Shown piece after piece: positions 19,126 through 27,605 of a stretch of 64,000 bases of DNA; the first letter of the stretch is position 1, and each line of letters opens with the position of its first letter. The stretch covers positions 147,145 to 211,144 of the forward strand of contig NZ_JARHUG010000007.1 in NCBI RefSeq assembly GCF_029223185.1, given 5' to 3'. The notes under the pieces were generated by a model. The model had not been told where the DNA came from. It did not search any database and saw nothing but the letters and a program-made list of their open reading frames with translations. Origin of the DNA: Aliiglaciecola sp. CAU 1673. GTDB lineage: Bacteria > Pseudomonadota > Gammaproteobacteria > Enterobacterales > Alteromonadaceae. The translations under genes and the position numbers were made by a program.

Positions 19126-19617
19126 ATGGCCGGTGAACAACGACAACAAACCCTACGCTTTCTGGCCGAACCGGCCGATGTCAATTTCGGTGGTAAGGTG
19201 CATGGCGGCGCGGTAATGAAGTGGATAGATCTAGCGGCCTATGCCTGTGCCGCTGGTTGGAGCGGAAAATATTGCATCACCGCTTATGCCGGCGGTATCC
19301 GCTTTGTACGACCCATATTAGTAGGTAGCCTGGTAGAAGTTCGGGCCAGGATTATCTATACCGGCCGGACCTCCATGCATTTAGCACTGGATGTAATGGC
19401 GGGCGACCCCAAGCAATCGGACCGTCATCTGACAACCCACTGTATTGTGATCATGGTGGCAGTAGACGATGAAGGTAAACCCACCCCAGTACCGCAATGG
19501 CTTCCTCAATCCGAAGAAGACAAGTTCCTGCAGGAATCGGCGTTAAGATTGGTGCAAATGCGGGAGAAAATCGGCGAGGAAATGCAGGCCCATATTAATC
19601 TGTTGGGCGTCGATTAA
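19126..19617 (+). CDS. Acyl-CoA thioesterase, YciA-like hotdog fold
   Basis: Predicted cytosolic acyl-CoA hydrolase. The single hotdog domain has the family pattern ADVNFGGKVHGGAVMKWID in its first half, with the Asn/Asp region and the helix that packs into the sheet, and GGIRFVRPILVGSLVEV in the second. I start it at the ATG at 19126, which has GAGGA 5 bases upstream and gives 163 residues. A GTG at 19090 lacks a ribosome-binding site. It may be cotranscribed with aceK, 78 bases upstream. Confidence 0.85.
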   Translation: MAGEQRQQTLRFLAEPADVNFGGKVHGGAVMKWIDLAAYACAAGWSGKYCITAYAGGIRFVRPILVGSLVEVRARIIYTGRTSMHLALDVMAGDPKQSDRHLTTHCIVIMVAVDDEGKPTPVPQWLPQSEEDKFLQESALRLVQMREKIGEEMQAHINLLGVD

Positions 19618-19619
19618 TA

Positions 19620-19637
19620 GAGGGGCGTAAGCCCCTC
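19620..19637. terminator. Hairpin between convergent genes
   Basis: GAGGGGC-GTAA-GCCCCTC is a perfect 7-bp, GC-rich stem sitting between the thioesterase stop and the stop of the convergent outer-membrane gene. There is no long T run on either strand, so termination efficiency is uncertain. Confidence 0.55.
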
Positions 19638-19644
19638 AAATTAC

Positions 19645-20229
19645 TCAGAAGCTGTAGCGGGCAGAGATGGTGAATAAATCCATATCATCACCCACCTTAT
19701 ATCCCGCACCTACTGCAAATTGAGGAGCAAAATAGTAGGCAACACTGCCTTCAATGAAGGTCTCGGCATCTTCGATGTCTATGCGAGAAATCACACCTTT
19801 TAATTCAATGTTGTCGTTGAGCATCGAGCGAACGCCAATTGCAAGACCGTAACCATTGTCATCTTCTGACTCTGAATCAAAACGGCTGGAGGCAGACAAC
19901 TCGACAGACTCATAAGAAACGATACCAAACACATCAGTATTACCAGTTATGGCGTGACGATATCCCATTCCAATAGACGTCCAATCAAGGTCGACATCTA
20001 CACCGAAAATTTCATCGGAAACAGACAAAAAATTGCCCTGTAGGATATAGTTCGAACCCACTAACACTGAACCAGACAAGTCAAGACCATTGGCGGAGAT
20101 ATCCGTATCATCAATGTCAAGTTTGGCATAGGAAAGTTGTACGTTGTTCCAATTAGGCTGTGCGGCCAGAACAGACGCTGAGAACATTGCGGCACCGGTC
20201 AGAGCGGCAAGAAGAATGCGATTGGTCAT
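19645..20229 (-). CDS. Small outer-membrane beta-barrel protein
   Basis: A 194-residue exported protein with a signal peptide ending near VLAAQ. The mature part is a series of alternating amphipathic strands with a C-terminal Phe (ISARYSF), the signature for BAM-dependent insertion, giving a predicted 8-stranded barrel. Acidic residues dominate the predicted loops. Function is unknown, and OmpW/OmpX-like size is the closest analogy. The ATG at 20229 has AAGGA upstream. A TTTACA / CATAAT promoter lies about 50 bases before it. Confidence 0.8.
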   Translation of the reverse strand: MTNRILLAALTGAAMFSASVLAAQPNWNNVQLSYAKLDIDDTDISANGLDLSGSVLVGSNYILQGNFLSVSDEIFGVDVDLDWTSIGMGYRHAITGNTDVFGIVSYESVELSASSRFDSESEDDNGYGLAIGVRSMLNDNIELKGVISRIDIEDAETFIEGSVAYYFAPQFAVGAGYKVGDDMDLFTISARYSF

Positions 20230-20278
20230 ATTTTTTCCTTTTTCATACAAACACGTCAAACCTTATGACGCGGGCGGC

Positions 20279-20306
20279 ATTATGCCCTAAGCCTTTGCTG
20301 TGTAAA
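20279..20306 (-). promoter_or_regulatory. Sigma-70-type promoter of the small barrel gene
   Basis: On the minus strand, TTTACA (20306-20301), a 16-base spacer and CATAAT (20284-20279) match the consensus well. They lie 50 bases upstream of the ATG. Confidence 0.55.
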
Positions 20307-20416
20307 CAAAAACACCATAGAAATCTGTAACAACAAATCATCAAACGCCACCCAACTGGATCTCGAGTCAAGTAACAAGCACAATAGCGCCCATTCTTTT
20401 TAAGATTGCGAGCGTA

Positions 20417-20959
20417 ATGACAGATCCTGCGTTAAAAATCGGCCTGTTTTATGGCTCTACCACCTGTTACACCGAAATGGCGGCGGAAAAGATCAAAGCC
20501 GCCCTCGATGAGCTGCTCGGCGAGAACACGGTGGATATTCACAATATTAAGGACGTGCCTCTTAGCCAGGCCCAAGCCTACGACATCCTTATCTTCGGCA
20601 TTTCCACCTGGGACTTTGGCGAACTTCAGGAAGACTGGGAATCCCATTGGGACGATATCCGCCCTTTGCAGCTCAAAGGCAAGATAGTCGCCCTCTATGG
20701 TCTGGGTGACCAGTTAGGTTATGCCGACTGGTATCAGGATGCCCTGGGTATGCTGCATGATGAGCTTCAAGTCCTCGGCTGCCAGTGCATCGGCTATTGG
20801 CCCAATCAAGGCTATGAGTTCTCTGCATCAAAAGCGCTAACCAGTGATAAAAGCCAGTTTGTGGGCTTGGCTTTAGACGATGAAAACCAATTCGATCAGA
20901 CTGATGAACGCATAGGTCGCTGGACAGCACAATTAATCGATGAACTCTCTGCCCTTTAA
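20417..20959 (+). CDS. fldB: Flavodoxin FldB (flavodoxin 2)
   Basis: Small FMN electron carrier. Residue identity with E. coli FldB is evident along its length: LFYGSTTCYTEMAAEKI (phosphate loop), STWDFGELQEDWE and YGLGDQLGYADW (isoalloxazine-binding loops). It has 180 residues. In enterobacteria fldB sits next to xerD. Here four genes lie between them, so the synteny is loosened but recognisable. It is followed closely by folM. Confidence 0.94.
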   Translation: MTDPALKIGLFYGSTTCYTEMAAEKIKAALDELLGENTVDIHNIKDVPLSQAQAYDILIFGISTWDFGELQEDWESHWDDIRPLQLKGKIVALYGLGDQLGYADWYQDALGMLHDELQVLGCQCIGYWPNQGYEFSASKALTSDKSQFVGLALDDENQFDQTDERIGRWTAQLIDELSAL

Positions 20960-20989
20960 CGGCGTACTAGTGAGATTTTGAGGGATCCT

Positions 20990-21697
20990 ATGCCAGGTTC
21001 ACCCATTTTATTTACCGGCGCCGCGCAGCGCGTTGGCCTGTATTGTGTCAAGGCCCTGCATGCCCAGGGTCATCAGCTTGTTGTCAGCTATCGTACCCGT
21101 CGTGACAGTATCAATGCCTTGGAGAAATTGGGTATAGATTGCATCCAGGCCGATTTCGCCAGCGACGAGGGGATTCATGGCTTTGTCCACCAGGTAAAGT
21201 CGCGCTACGTCAGCCTGCGTGCCATCGTCCACAATGCCTCCGACTGGTTGCCTGACGATAACCTTCGTCAGGCACAGATCTTCGACACCATGATGGCGGT
21301 ACATGCAAAGGCACCGCTTTTGATCAACCAAGCCCTGGCACCACTGTTGAATCAAGATAAAGCCGATATCATTCATCTGACCGATTTTGTTGCCCAAACC
21401 GGCAGCGCCAAGCATATGGCCTACGCCGCGTCTAAAGCTGCTCTTGAAAACCTGACCATGTCTTTCGCCCGTGCCCTGGCGCCAAGAGTCAAAGTGAATG
21501 CCATAGCCCCTGCGCTAATTTGCTTTAATAAGCATGATGACGAGGCCTATCGCCAGAAAACCCTTAAAAAATCCTTACTGGGTACTGAGCCAGGCGAGCA
21601 GGAAGTGTTTAAAGCCATTAGCTGGCTGTTGGACAGCGACTATATGACCGGACGTATTATCGGTCTTGATGGTGGACGACCGCTGAATCTGCCGTAA
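20990..21697 (+). CDS. folM: Dihydromonapterin reductase FolM
   Basis: Short-chain dehydrogenase that reduces dihydromonapterin to tetrahydromonapterin with NADPH and has weak dihydrofolate reductase activity. It has the pterin-reductase variant of the cofactor loop (FTGAAQRVGLY), VHNASDW, and the catalytic YAASK. IAPALICFNKHDDEAYRQK is characteristic of FolM. The ATG at 20990 has GAGGG upstream and gives 235 residues. A TTG at 20978 is less likely. The next gene begins immediately after its stop. Confidence 0.92.
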   Translation: MPGSPILFTGAAQRVGLYCVKALHAQGHQLVVSYRTRRDSINALEKLGIDCIQADFASDEGIHGFVHQVKSRYVSLRAIVHNASDWLPDDNLRQAQIFDTMMAVHAKAPLLINQALAPLLNQDKADIIHLTDFVAQTGSAKHMAYAASKAALENLTMSFARALAPRVKVNAIAPALICFNKHDDEAYRQKTLKKSLLGTEPGEQEVFKAISWLLDSDYMTGRIIGLDGGRPLNLP

Positions 21698-22483
21698 ATG
21701 ACCACATCCAGGCTGCATCGCCCCTACTTTCGTAATGGCCCCGATCATCGGGAGGGGCAGGATGTTAGTTTTGCCGATATCGTGCGGGCATTTGGCTTTC
21801 GTACCGTCAGCATCGGCAAATGGGTCACCAAAGAAGAGCAGCAACTGGCGGCCAACTTGTTTTTCGATGCACTATGTGACTTGATGTTGTTGCTTGGCGT
21901 ACCGGAACAGGTCATTTCCTTAAACGGCTCATTGTCGCTGGCCTTTGGCACCGGTGGGCAAAAGTACGCCAGCGCCCATTACGAGTCAGGCAGTAAAACC
22001 CTGGCCCTGGCTAAAAACGCCGGTGGCGGTGCCCTGGCGCATGAATGGTTCCATGCCTTCGACCACTATATCTGTCGTCATCTGTTCACCAATACCAGTA
22101 GACAACAGTTCGCCTCTGAATGCTGGTTAAAAGACGCTAACCTGATTGCGCACCCGCTTAATCAGCGTTTATCCAGGTGTTTTCATTGCTTGTTTCTTGA
22201 AGATAACGGCAAAGAAAGCAATGCCTATCTGAAACGTGCGGTTGCGCTCGACAAATCGCTGCAAACCTTTTACTACGCCCAACCTCAGGAACTTGCGGCA
22301 CGCGCTTTTGAAGCGGTGATACAGCACCAATCTCTAAAAAATGCCTTTTTAGTGCAAGGCACCAAACAAAGTAATGAGGCCAAACTGGGTCTTTATCCTC
22401 AGGATGAGCACCTTGAGGCACTTTCTGTTGCCTGGTTGGATTATTTCTATTGGTTGGGACAAGCCATTGAACATAAGGCGTAA
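21698..22483 (+). CDS. CLCA_X-type protein with putative zinc-protease motif
   Basis: A 261-residue protein of poorly known function that resembles proteins named CLCA_X family in Vibrio and Shewanella. Residues about 105-115 read AHEWFHAFDHYI. The HEWFH core fits the HExxH zinc-metallopeptidase motif, and a third His or Asp ligand could be the nearby His or Asp. No signal peptide or membrane segment is evident. Its ATG follows the folM stop with no gap, so the two are surely cotranslated. That the link to folM is functional is only inference. Confidence 0.75.
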   Translation: MTTSRLHRPYFRNGPDHREGQDVSFADIVRAFGFRTVSIGKWVTKEEQQLAANLFFDALCDLMLLLGVPEQVISLNGSLSLAFGTGGQKYASAHYESGSKTLALAKNAGGGALAHEWFHAFDHYICRHLFTNTSRQQFASECWLKDANLIAHPLNQRLSRCFHCLFLEDNGKESNAYLKRAVALDKSLQTFYYAQPQELAARAFEAVIQHQSLKNAFLVQGTKQSNEAKLGLYPQDEHLEALSVAWLDYFYWLGQAIEHKA

Positions 22484-22546
22484 TGAGAAAACTTGACTAC
22501 AATCTGAGCAAGACATCATCCTCAAACGGACCAAAAGGAGCTCTTG

Positions 22547-22966
22547 ATGGACGTCATCTACAAGGCCAGTGCGACAGCAACCGGTGGACGAGATGGGCAG
22601 GCACGCTCCAGTGATGGTGTCTTAGATGTAAAACTGGCGGTCCCCAAGGAAATGGGCGGGGCCGGTGGCAAGGCAACTAATCCTGAACAATTGTTTGCGG
22701 CAGGCTACTCGGCCTGCTTTATCGGTGCCTTAAAATTTGTCGGCGGCCAGATGCAAGTTGCCGTGCCTACAGATGTCAGTGTACGAGCAGAAGTAGGCAT
22801 CGGTAAAATCGAAGGGGGATTTGGTCTGGATATTGACCTGTATGTGCTCCTACCCGGCATGGATGCTGACAAAGCCAAACGTTTAATGGAAAAAGCACAT
22901 CAGGTTTGTCCTTATTCCAACGCTACCCGCAATAATGTGACCGTGCGCTTGCATCTCACCGTTTGA
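22547..22966 (+). CDS. ohr: Organic hydroperoxide resistance protein Ohr (copy 1)
   Basis: Thiol-dependent peroxidase of the Ohr/OsmC family that reduces organic and fatty-acid hydroperoxides, typically with lipoylated protein as donor. The two catalytic cysteines are present in GYSACFIGALKFV and HQVCPYSNATRNN, and the Arg in the GRDG...AR region is kept. The ATG at 22547 has AAGGAG 8 bases upstream. It has 139 residues. It lies upstream of ohrR, and a second copy follows. Confidence 0.95.
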   Translation: MDVIYKASATATGGRDGQARSSDGVLDVKLAVPKEMGGAGGKATNPEQLFAAGYSACFIGALKFVGGQMQVAVPTDVSVRAEVGIGKIEGGFGLDIDLYVLLPGMDADKAKRLMEKAHQVCPYSNATRNNVTVRLHLTV

Positions 22967-23054
22967 ATTGACAAGGGATGCTCTTTGTCCAAGTCCTTGA
23001 AAATTGTTTTGCAAACTCCCACTATGCCTTTATCACTATGAGCCGGTCCCCCCG

Positions 23055-23519
23055 ATGAACGACGACGCCTGCGAAAATCTCAGATTAGACAACCAGTTAT
23101 GTTTCGCACTTTATTCTACGTCGCTGGCGATGAGTAAGCTGTATAAGCCCCTGTTAGCTGAGTTAGGGCTTACCTATCCTCAATATCTGTTGATGATGGT
23201 GCTATGGGAGAAGGATGGCATCACTTCCACTTTGCTTGGCAAAAAGTTAGTGCAGGATCTGGGCGCCCTCAGCCCGGTTATCAAGCGCCTAGCAGCCCAG
23301 GGACTGATAGAGCGTCGCCGCAATCCCAAAGATGACCGGGAAGTGTTGATTTATCTCACCAAGCAGGGAAAGAGCCTACGCCAAAAGGCCCTGCCGCTGC
23401 CAGAGAACCTGATCTGCGCCAGTGGATTGTCGCTTCCCGAAGTCGTCGCGCTGCGTAAGCAACTGGAGAGCTTGCGCACACATCTGCATCAATATTCGTC
23501 ACAGCAACCACAAAAGTAG
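23055..23519 (+). CDS. ohrR: MarR-family peroxide sensor OhrR
   Basis: Repressor of ohr genes that releases DNA when its N-terminal cysteine is oxidised by organic hydroperoxides. The sensing motif LDNQLCFALYSTSLAM is intact (Cys15 or 16 from the chosen ATG). The conserved tyrosines in LTYPQYLL and the winged helix RRRNPKDDREVLIYLT are present. A second cysteine in LICASG suggests the two-Cys mode of oxidation. The ATG at 23055 lacks a clear ribosome-binding site but gives the family N-terminus. It sits between two ohr copies on the same strand. Confidence 0.92.
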   Translation: MNDDACENLRLDNQLCFALYSTSLAMSKLYKPLLAELGLTYPQYLLMMVLWEKDGITSTLLGKKLVQDLGALSPVIKRLAAQGLIERRRNPKDDREVLIYLTKQGKSLRQKALPLPENLICASGLSLPEVVALRKQLESLRTHLHQYSSQQPQK

Positions 23520-23564
23520 TGGTCTGATACCTATTCGAAATTTCCTATCGACCAGTTCTAAAAA

Positions 23565-23602
23565 TATAATTATCGCAACAACTATTATCGCACTAATATA
23601 AT
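23565..23602 (+). promoter_or_regulatory. AT-rich control region with direct repeats before ohr copy 2
   Basis: Two identical 9-mers ATTATCGCA (23569-23577 and 23584-23592) are spaced 15 bases apart and flanked by two TATAAT hexamers (23565-23570 and 23597-23602). No good -35 box is visible. This is a candidate promoter and OhrR-responsive region, but the repeats are direct rather than palindromic. Confidence 0.4.
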
Positions 23603-23645
23603 GTCCACTTTAAGAACGCTATTAATTGATTAAGAGGACATCACC

Positions 23646-24065
23646 ATGCAAGTACTTTACAAAGCCAGTGTTACATCAACCGGTGGTCGTGACGGCCATG
23701 CCAAATCCAGCGATGGCATATTGGATGTGAAACTAACCACCCCCAAAGAACTTGGTGGACAAGGCGGACAGGCTACCAATCCTGAGCAATTGTTCGCTGC
23801 AGGATACTCTGCTTGCTTTATCGGGGCGCTAAAATTTGTCGCTGGCCAACAGAAAAAGGCACTACCAGGCGATACCAGCGTTAGTGCTGACGTGGGAATC
23901 GGTAAAATAGAAGGCGGATTTGGCTTGGATATCGATTTGTTTATCAACCTGCCGGGGTTGGAAAAGGCCGTAGCTAACGCTTTGGCAGAAGACGCCCACA
24001 AAGTGTGCCCTTACTCCAATGCCACACGAAACAATGTAGCGGTTAGACTGCATGTTTCAGTGTAA
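23646..24065 (+). CDS. ohr: Organic hydroperoxide resistance protein Ohr (copy 2)
   Basis: Second Ohr peroxidase, very similar to the copy at 22547 and of the same length (139 residues). The catalytic cysteines stand in GYSACFIGALKFV and HKVCPYSNATRNN. GAGGA lies 7 bases before the ATG. The similarity suggests a local duplication around ohrR. The third quarter of the protein diverges most between the copies. The gene has its own upstream AT-rich region, so it may be regulated separately from copy 1. Confidence 0.95.
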   Translation: MQVLYKASVTSTGGRDGHAKSSDGILDVKLTTPKELGGQGGQATNPEQLFAAGYSACFIGALKFVAGQQKKALPGDTSVSADVGIGKIEGGFGLDIDLFINLPGLEKAVANALAEDAHKVCPYSNATRNNVAVRLHVSV

Positions 24066-24094
24066 TTTTGCCACCAGCCAATAGATCAAGGTTC

Positions 24095-24115
24095 AGGCGC
24101 CACATGCTGGCGCCT
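24095..24115. terminator. Hairpin between convergent ohr and binding-protein genes
   Basis: AGGCGCC / GGCGCCT is a perfect 7-bp inverted repeat with a 7-base loop. It overlaps the last codons of the minus-strand gene. There is no T run, so it is a weak or bidirectional terminator at best. Confidence 0.45.
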
Positions 24116-24857
24116 AATCATCTGCTTTTGCCAAACTCTGCCAAAAGGCTTTCGCGTTATCACTGTATTGTTGGTAGAAGCCTTTGGAAAAAGGAATATG
24201 CCAATAGGCCACCATAAAAGGTCTTGATGAGGCCTTTATACGGTGTGTTTCACCGATATTGGCAACAATATATTTGCCAATCTTTTCCTCTACCACATAA
24301 CCATCCAGCCGACCTTGCGCTAACTGTCTGAGACCTTCCTGCGGGGTATATTTCATTCGGCTTAGGATCCCTGACTGACTGAGTTTGGCTTCAGCAACAT
24401 AGCCAATGGGCGCGCCTATCCCCATCTTCACGTTTGAGAAGGCCGCACCATTCCAAACGGTATGAGAAGCACGCTGAAAAACCGGGTAATTGACCTTCTC
24501 CAAGGCCAGATTGTGATCCACCTGGCCATCCGCAGTTTTAGGAAAAACCGCCCAGTCATCTCGCTCGGGGGTCCAGATCATGGAAAAGGTCGCATCGGTT
24601 TCATTGTTTTGCAGATCGCGGATACAGCGTTTCCAGGCTGAGCGATAGAATTGCACTTTCAGTCCTACCGCCTCTGCTGCCCGTTTAATTTTTTGTGGCA
24701 ATATTCCGGTGTTTTCGGCGGGCACTTCGAAGTTACCCAGCATATAAGGGGGATTCGCGTCTGACTCGTAACACACCCTGAATACCAAGTCGTCAGCCTG
24801 CACAGGGGGCGCAAATGGGAGAAGGAAGAGTAAGCCGAAGACAACAAATTTGAACAT
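24114..24857 (-). CDS. Periplasmic solute-binding protein, family 3 type
   Basis: Exported protein of 247 residues. The signal peptide ends near VQADD. The mature part has the two-lobed SBP_bac_3 pattern: an N-terminal strand with YESDANPPYML, a central ATFSMIWTPERD stretch, and a GRLDGYVVEE hinge. No ABC-transporter permease or ATPase gene lies nearby. It is an orphan binding protein, a kind common in Alteromonadales, where such proteins may serve as sensors or have lost transport roles. Ligand unknown. Confidence 0.8.
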   Translation of the reverse strand: MFKFVVFGLLFLLPFAPPVQADDLVFRVCYESDANPPYMLGNFEVPAENTGILPQKIKRAAEAVGLKVQFYRSAWKRCIRDLQNNETDATFSMIWTPERDDWAVFPKTADGQVDHNLALEKVNYPVFQRASHTVWNGAAFSNVKMGIGAPIGYVAEAKLSQSGILSRMKYTPQEGLRQLAQGRLDGYVVEEKIGKYIVANIGETHRIKASSRPFMVAYWHIPFSKGFYQQYSDNAKAFWQSLAKADD

Positions 24858-24948
24858 GCTGGACCTGTCAAATAACCCTTAAGCACAAGTCCGTATATGC
24901 CTAGACTTTCTGACACCTTATCGCCTGAAGACAATACTGACAAGCACA

Positions 24949-24986
24949 TTGACATATGACATTTCATATATATGATTTTTCATATG
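24949..24986 (+). promoter_or_regulatory. ars operon promoter with ArsR-type operator
   Basis: TTGACA (24949-24954), a 16-base spacer and TATGAT (24971-24976) make a near-consensus promoter. It is embedded in palindromic DNA: CATATG at 24953-24958, CATATATATG at 24965-24974 and CATATG at 24981-24986, symmetric about the middle element. Such overlap is typical of self-repressed arsR promoters. Confidence 0.75.
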
Positions 24987-25004
24987 TGAGTAATGGAATT
25001 CGTG

Positions 25005-25346
25005 ATGGACCCTATTCAATTTTTCAAATGCCTGGCACAAGATACCCGATTGAAAAGCCTGCTGCTGATTGAGCAACATCAGGAACTTTGTGTTTGCGAT
25101 CTCATCGATGCATTGGCACTAAGCCAGCCTAAAGTCTCAAGGCACTTAGCCGAGCTTCGCAAGTGCGAGCTGCTGGTGGATGAGCGCAGGGGAAAGTGGG
25201 TTTACTACAAACTCCATCCCTCTCTACCCCATTGGGCCAAGCAGATTCTGGCGACAACCCGCTTACAAAATCCCTCCTTTTTGCATGAAGAGCTGTGCCG
25301 ACTGCAAACAAACGGTATTGCAGATGCAACGCGCTGTTGTCCTTAA
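25005..25346 (+). CDS. arsR: ArsR-family arsenic-responsive repressor
   Basis: Winged-helix metalloregulator that leaves the operator when As(III) or Sb(III) binds its cysteines. The ELCVCDL motif (Cys29 and Cys31) is the classical ArsR thiolate site, located at the start of the DNA-recognition region LSQPKVSRHLAELRKCELL. A Cys pair ends the protein (RCCP). I choose the ATG at 25005, since the promoter's expected transcript start at about 24983 would leave almost no leader for the upstream ATG at 24993. It has 113 residues. Confidence 0.93.
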   Translation: MDPIQFFKCLAQDTRLKSLLLIEQHQELCVCDLIDALALSQPKVSRHLAELRKCELLVDERRGKWVYYKLHPSLPHWAKQILATTRLQNPSFLHEELCRLQTNGIADATRCCP

Positions 25347-25355
25347 GGAAAGACC

Positions 25356-25826
25356 ATGAAGATCCTTTATATCTGTACCCACAATCGCTGCCGCAGCATC
25401 TTATCCGAAGCCGTTACCAATCATCTGGCCAATGGCCGTATCCAAGCCAGAAGTGCCGGTAGTCAACCAGCCGGCGAAGTCCATCCGTTGACCCTCAAGT
25501 ATCTGGCCGAGGCCGGCATAAATACGGATGGGCTGGAGAGCCAGTCATGGGATGATTTTGCCGACTTTAAACCGGATCTGGTTATCACTGTGTGTGACAG
25601 TGCCGCTGGGGAAAGCTGCCCACTGTGGATGGGTGAGAGCCTGAAGATGCACTGGGGATTGGCCGACCCGTCCAAGTTACAAGGCAGCGAGGAGGATATC
25701 GCCGCGGCTTTTCACAAAGTAATGGATGAAATCAAGAGCAGGGTCAAAGGACTTCTCAGGCTGGATCTTGAGCATTTGCAGCGGGCAAACCTGAAACACG
25801 CATTGCAATCCTTGGGAGCCCGGTAA
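25356..25826 (+). CDS. arsC: Arsenate reductase ArsC, thioredoxin-coupled type
   Basis: Reduces arsenate to arsenite with a low-molecular-weight phosphatase fold. The P-loop CTHNRCRS (Cys7, Arg13, Ser14) holds the nucleophile. Cys80 (VITVCDS) and Cys88 (ESCPLW) supply the disulfide relay to thioredoxin, as in the Staphylococcus and Bacillus enzymes rather than E. coli glutaredoxin-type ArsC. It has 156 residues. It follows arsR by 9 bases and overlaps arsH by one base (TAATG). Confidence 0.94.
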   Translation: MKILYICTHNRCRSILSEAVTNHLANGRIQARSAGSQPAGEVHPLTLKYLAEAGINTDGLESQSWDDFADFKPDLVITVCDSAAGESCPLWMGESLKMHWGLADPSKLQGSEEDIAAAFHKVMDEIKSRVKGLLRLDLEHLQRANLKHALQSLGAR

Positions 25827-26545
25827 TGAGCGTATTGGATTTGACACTACCGAATGTCGATAACGGTCAATTCAAAACACCGCAGCTAGCAGATTTCAGC
25901 GCCTCAGCGCCAACGCATAAGCCACGGATATTGCTGTTATACGGTTCATTACGCGCTCGCTCCTATAGCAAACTGGTTATAGAAGAAAGTGCCAGACTGC
26001 TGGAAGCGATGGGCGCAGAAACGCGCATATTCGATCCCTCTGGGTTGCCGCTACCCGACGATGAGCCAGCTGAACACCATAAGGTTCAGGAACTTCGCGA
26101 ACTGGTGCGCTGGTCCGAAGGCCAGGTCTGGTGCTCGCCAGAGCGCCACGGGGCCATGACCGGCATAATGAAAGCACAAATCGACTGGATCCCTTTATCC
26201 GAAGGAGCAGTGCGCCCGACCCAGGGCAAAACTCTGGCGGTAATGCAGGTCTGTGGCGGCTCTCAGTCGTTTAATGCAGTCAATCAAATGCGGGTGCTGG
26301 GACGTTGGATGCGTATGCTTTGTATTCCTAATCAATCTTCTGTGGCCAAGGCCTTTTTGGAATTTGAGGAAAATGGTCGTATGAAGCCTTCCGGCTACTA
26401 CAACCGCATCGTCGATGTGTTGGAAGAACTGATGAAATTTACCCTGCTCACCCGCGCCCACAATGCCTATCTCACCGACAGATATTCAGAGCGGGTGGAA
26501 AGCGCCGAACAACTGATGCAACGCGTCAATCAACGCAGTATTTAG
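25826..26545 (+). CDS. arsH: ArsH, NADPH-dependent FMN oxidoreductase
   Basis: Flavoprotein found in ars operons. ArsH enzymes oxidise trivalent methylarsenicals and reduce quinones or azo dyes. The flavodoxin-like FMN loop is [35 protein letters not shown] is highly characteristic of ArsH. It has 239 residues, the usual length. The start codon overlaps the arsC stop, and acr3 begins 10 bases after the stop. Confidence 0.94.
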   Translation: MSVLDLTLPNVDNGQFKTPQLADFSASAPTHKPRILLLYGSLRARSYSKLVIEESARLLEAMGAETRIFDPSGLPLPDDEPAEHHKVQELRELVRWSEGQVWCSPERHGAMTGIMKAQIDWIPLSEGAVRPTQGKTLAVMQVCGGSQSFNAVNQMRVLGRWMRMLCIPNQSSVAKAFLEFEENGRMKPSGYYNRIVDVLEELMKFTLLTRAHNAYLTDRYSERVESAEQLMQRVNQRSI

Positions 26546-26555
26546 GAACAACACA

Positions 26556-27572
26556 ATGGGATTATTTGAACGTTATCTTTCGGTCTGGGTGGCCCTTTGT
26601 ATTGCTACAGGCGTAGTGCTGGGCTCCATGCTACCTGGCGTCTTCGAACTGATTGCTACTTGGCAGTATGCCAACGTCAATCTGGTGGTAGCGGTGCTGA
26701 TTTGGCTGATGATCTACCCGATGATGATCCAGGTGGATTTCGCTGCACTCAAGGATGTGGGTAAAAAGCCGAAGGGCCTGGTACTGACACTCATCATCAA
26801 CTGGCTGATTAAGCCCTTTACCATGGCGCTACTGGGCTGGCTGTTCTTTAAGGGCCTGTTTGCCGACTGGGTCGACCCGCAAACCGCCAATGAATATATC
26901 GCCGGTATGATCTTATTGGGTGTAGCGCCCTGCACCGCCATGGTGTTTGTCTGGAGCCAACTGACCAAAGGCGACCCCAATTACACGCTGGTGCAGGTGT
27001 CTATCAACGACATCATTATGATTTTCGCCTTTGCCCCTATTGCCGCCTTTTTGTTGGGCGTCTCCGATATCCAGGTGCCCTGGGAAACCTTGCTTTTGTC
27101 GGTGGTGCTTTATGTGGTGTTGCCACTTTTGGCCGGCGCCTGGACCCGCAAGCATCTGGACAAGGAACACGACCACGCTCGTCTTAATGGCTTTGTGGCA
27201 AAACTGAAGCCCTGGTCCATTGTCGGACTGCTAACCACCGTGGTGCTGCTATTTGGTTTTCAGGCGCAAACCATTTTGGCCAATCCATTGGCCATTGTGT
27301 TGATTGCCATCCCCTTACTACTGCAAACCTATGGCATCTTTGCCATCGCCTACTTTGCTGCCAAGCAGATGAAATTGCCCCACAACGTTGCCGCCCCGGC
27401 CTGTATGATTGGCACCTCAAACTTTTTTGAACTGGCAGTGGCAGTGGCGATTTCACTATTTGGATTGCAATCGGGTGCTGCCCTGGCCACGGTGGTCGGG
27501 GTGTTAGTGGAAGTACCGGTGATGTTATCGCTGGTGTATTTTGCCAATCGCACCCGCCACTGGTTTGCCTGA
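26556..27572 (+). CDS. acr3: Arsenite efflux permease of the ACR3 family
   Basis: Inner-membrane arsenite/H+ antiporter with about ten transmembrane helices and 338 residues. The essential cysteine of the family is at 126 in [13 protein letters not shown], and the conserved acidic residue lies in [15 protein letters not shown]3 is unrelated to the ArsB permease but does the same job. It is the fourth gene of the ars operon, and the product of ArsC is its substrate. Confidence 0.95.
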   Translation: MGLFERYLSVWVALCIATGVVLGSMLPGVFELIATWQYANVNLVVAVLIWLMIYPMMIQVDFAALKDVGKKPKGLVLTLIINWLIKPFTMALLGWLFFKGLFADWVDPQTANEYIAGMILLGVAPCTAMVFVWSQLTKGDPNYTLVQVSINDIIMIFAFAPIAAFLLGVSDIQVPWETLLLSVVLYVVLPLLAGAWTRKHLDKEHDHARLNGFVAKLKPWSIVGLLTTVVLLFGFQAQTILANPLAIVLIAIPLLLQTYGIFAIAYFAAKQMKLPHNVAAPACMIGTSNFFELAVAVAISLFGLQSGAALATVVGVLVEVPVMLSLVYFANRTRHWFA

Positions 27573-27605
27573 GTATTGACGCTACGATTTCGCAAAGGAA
27601 CAGAT

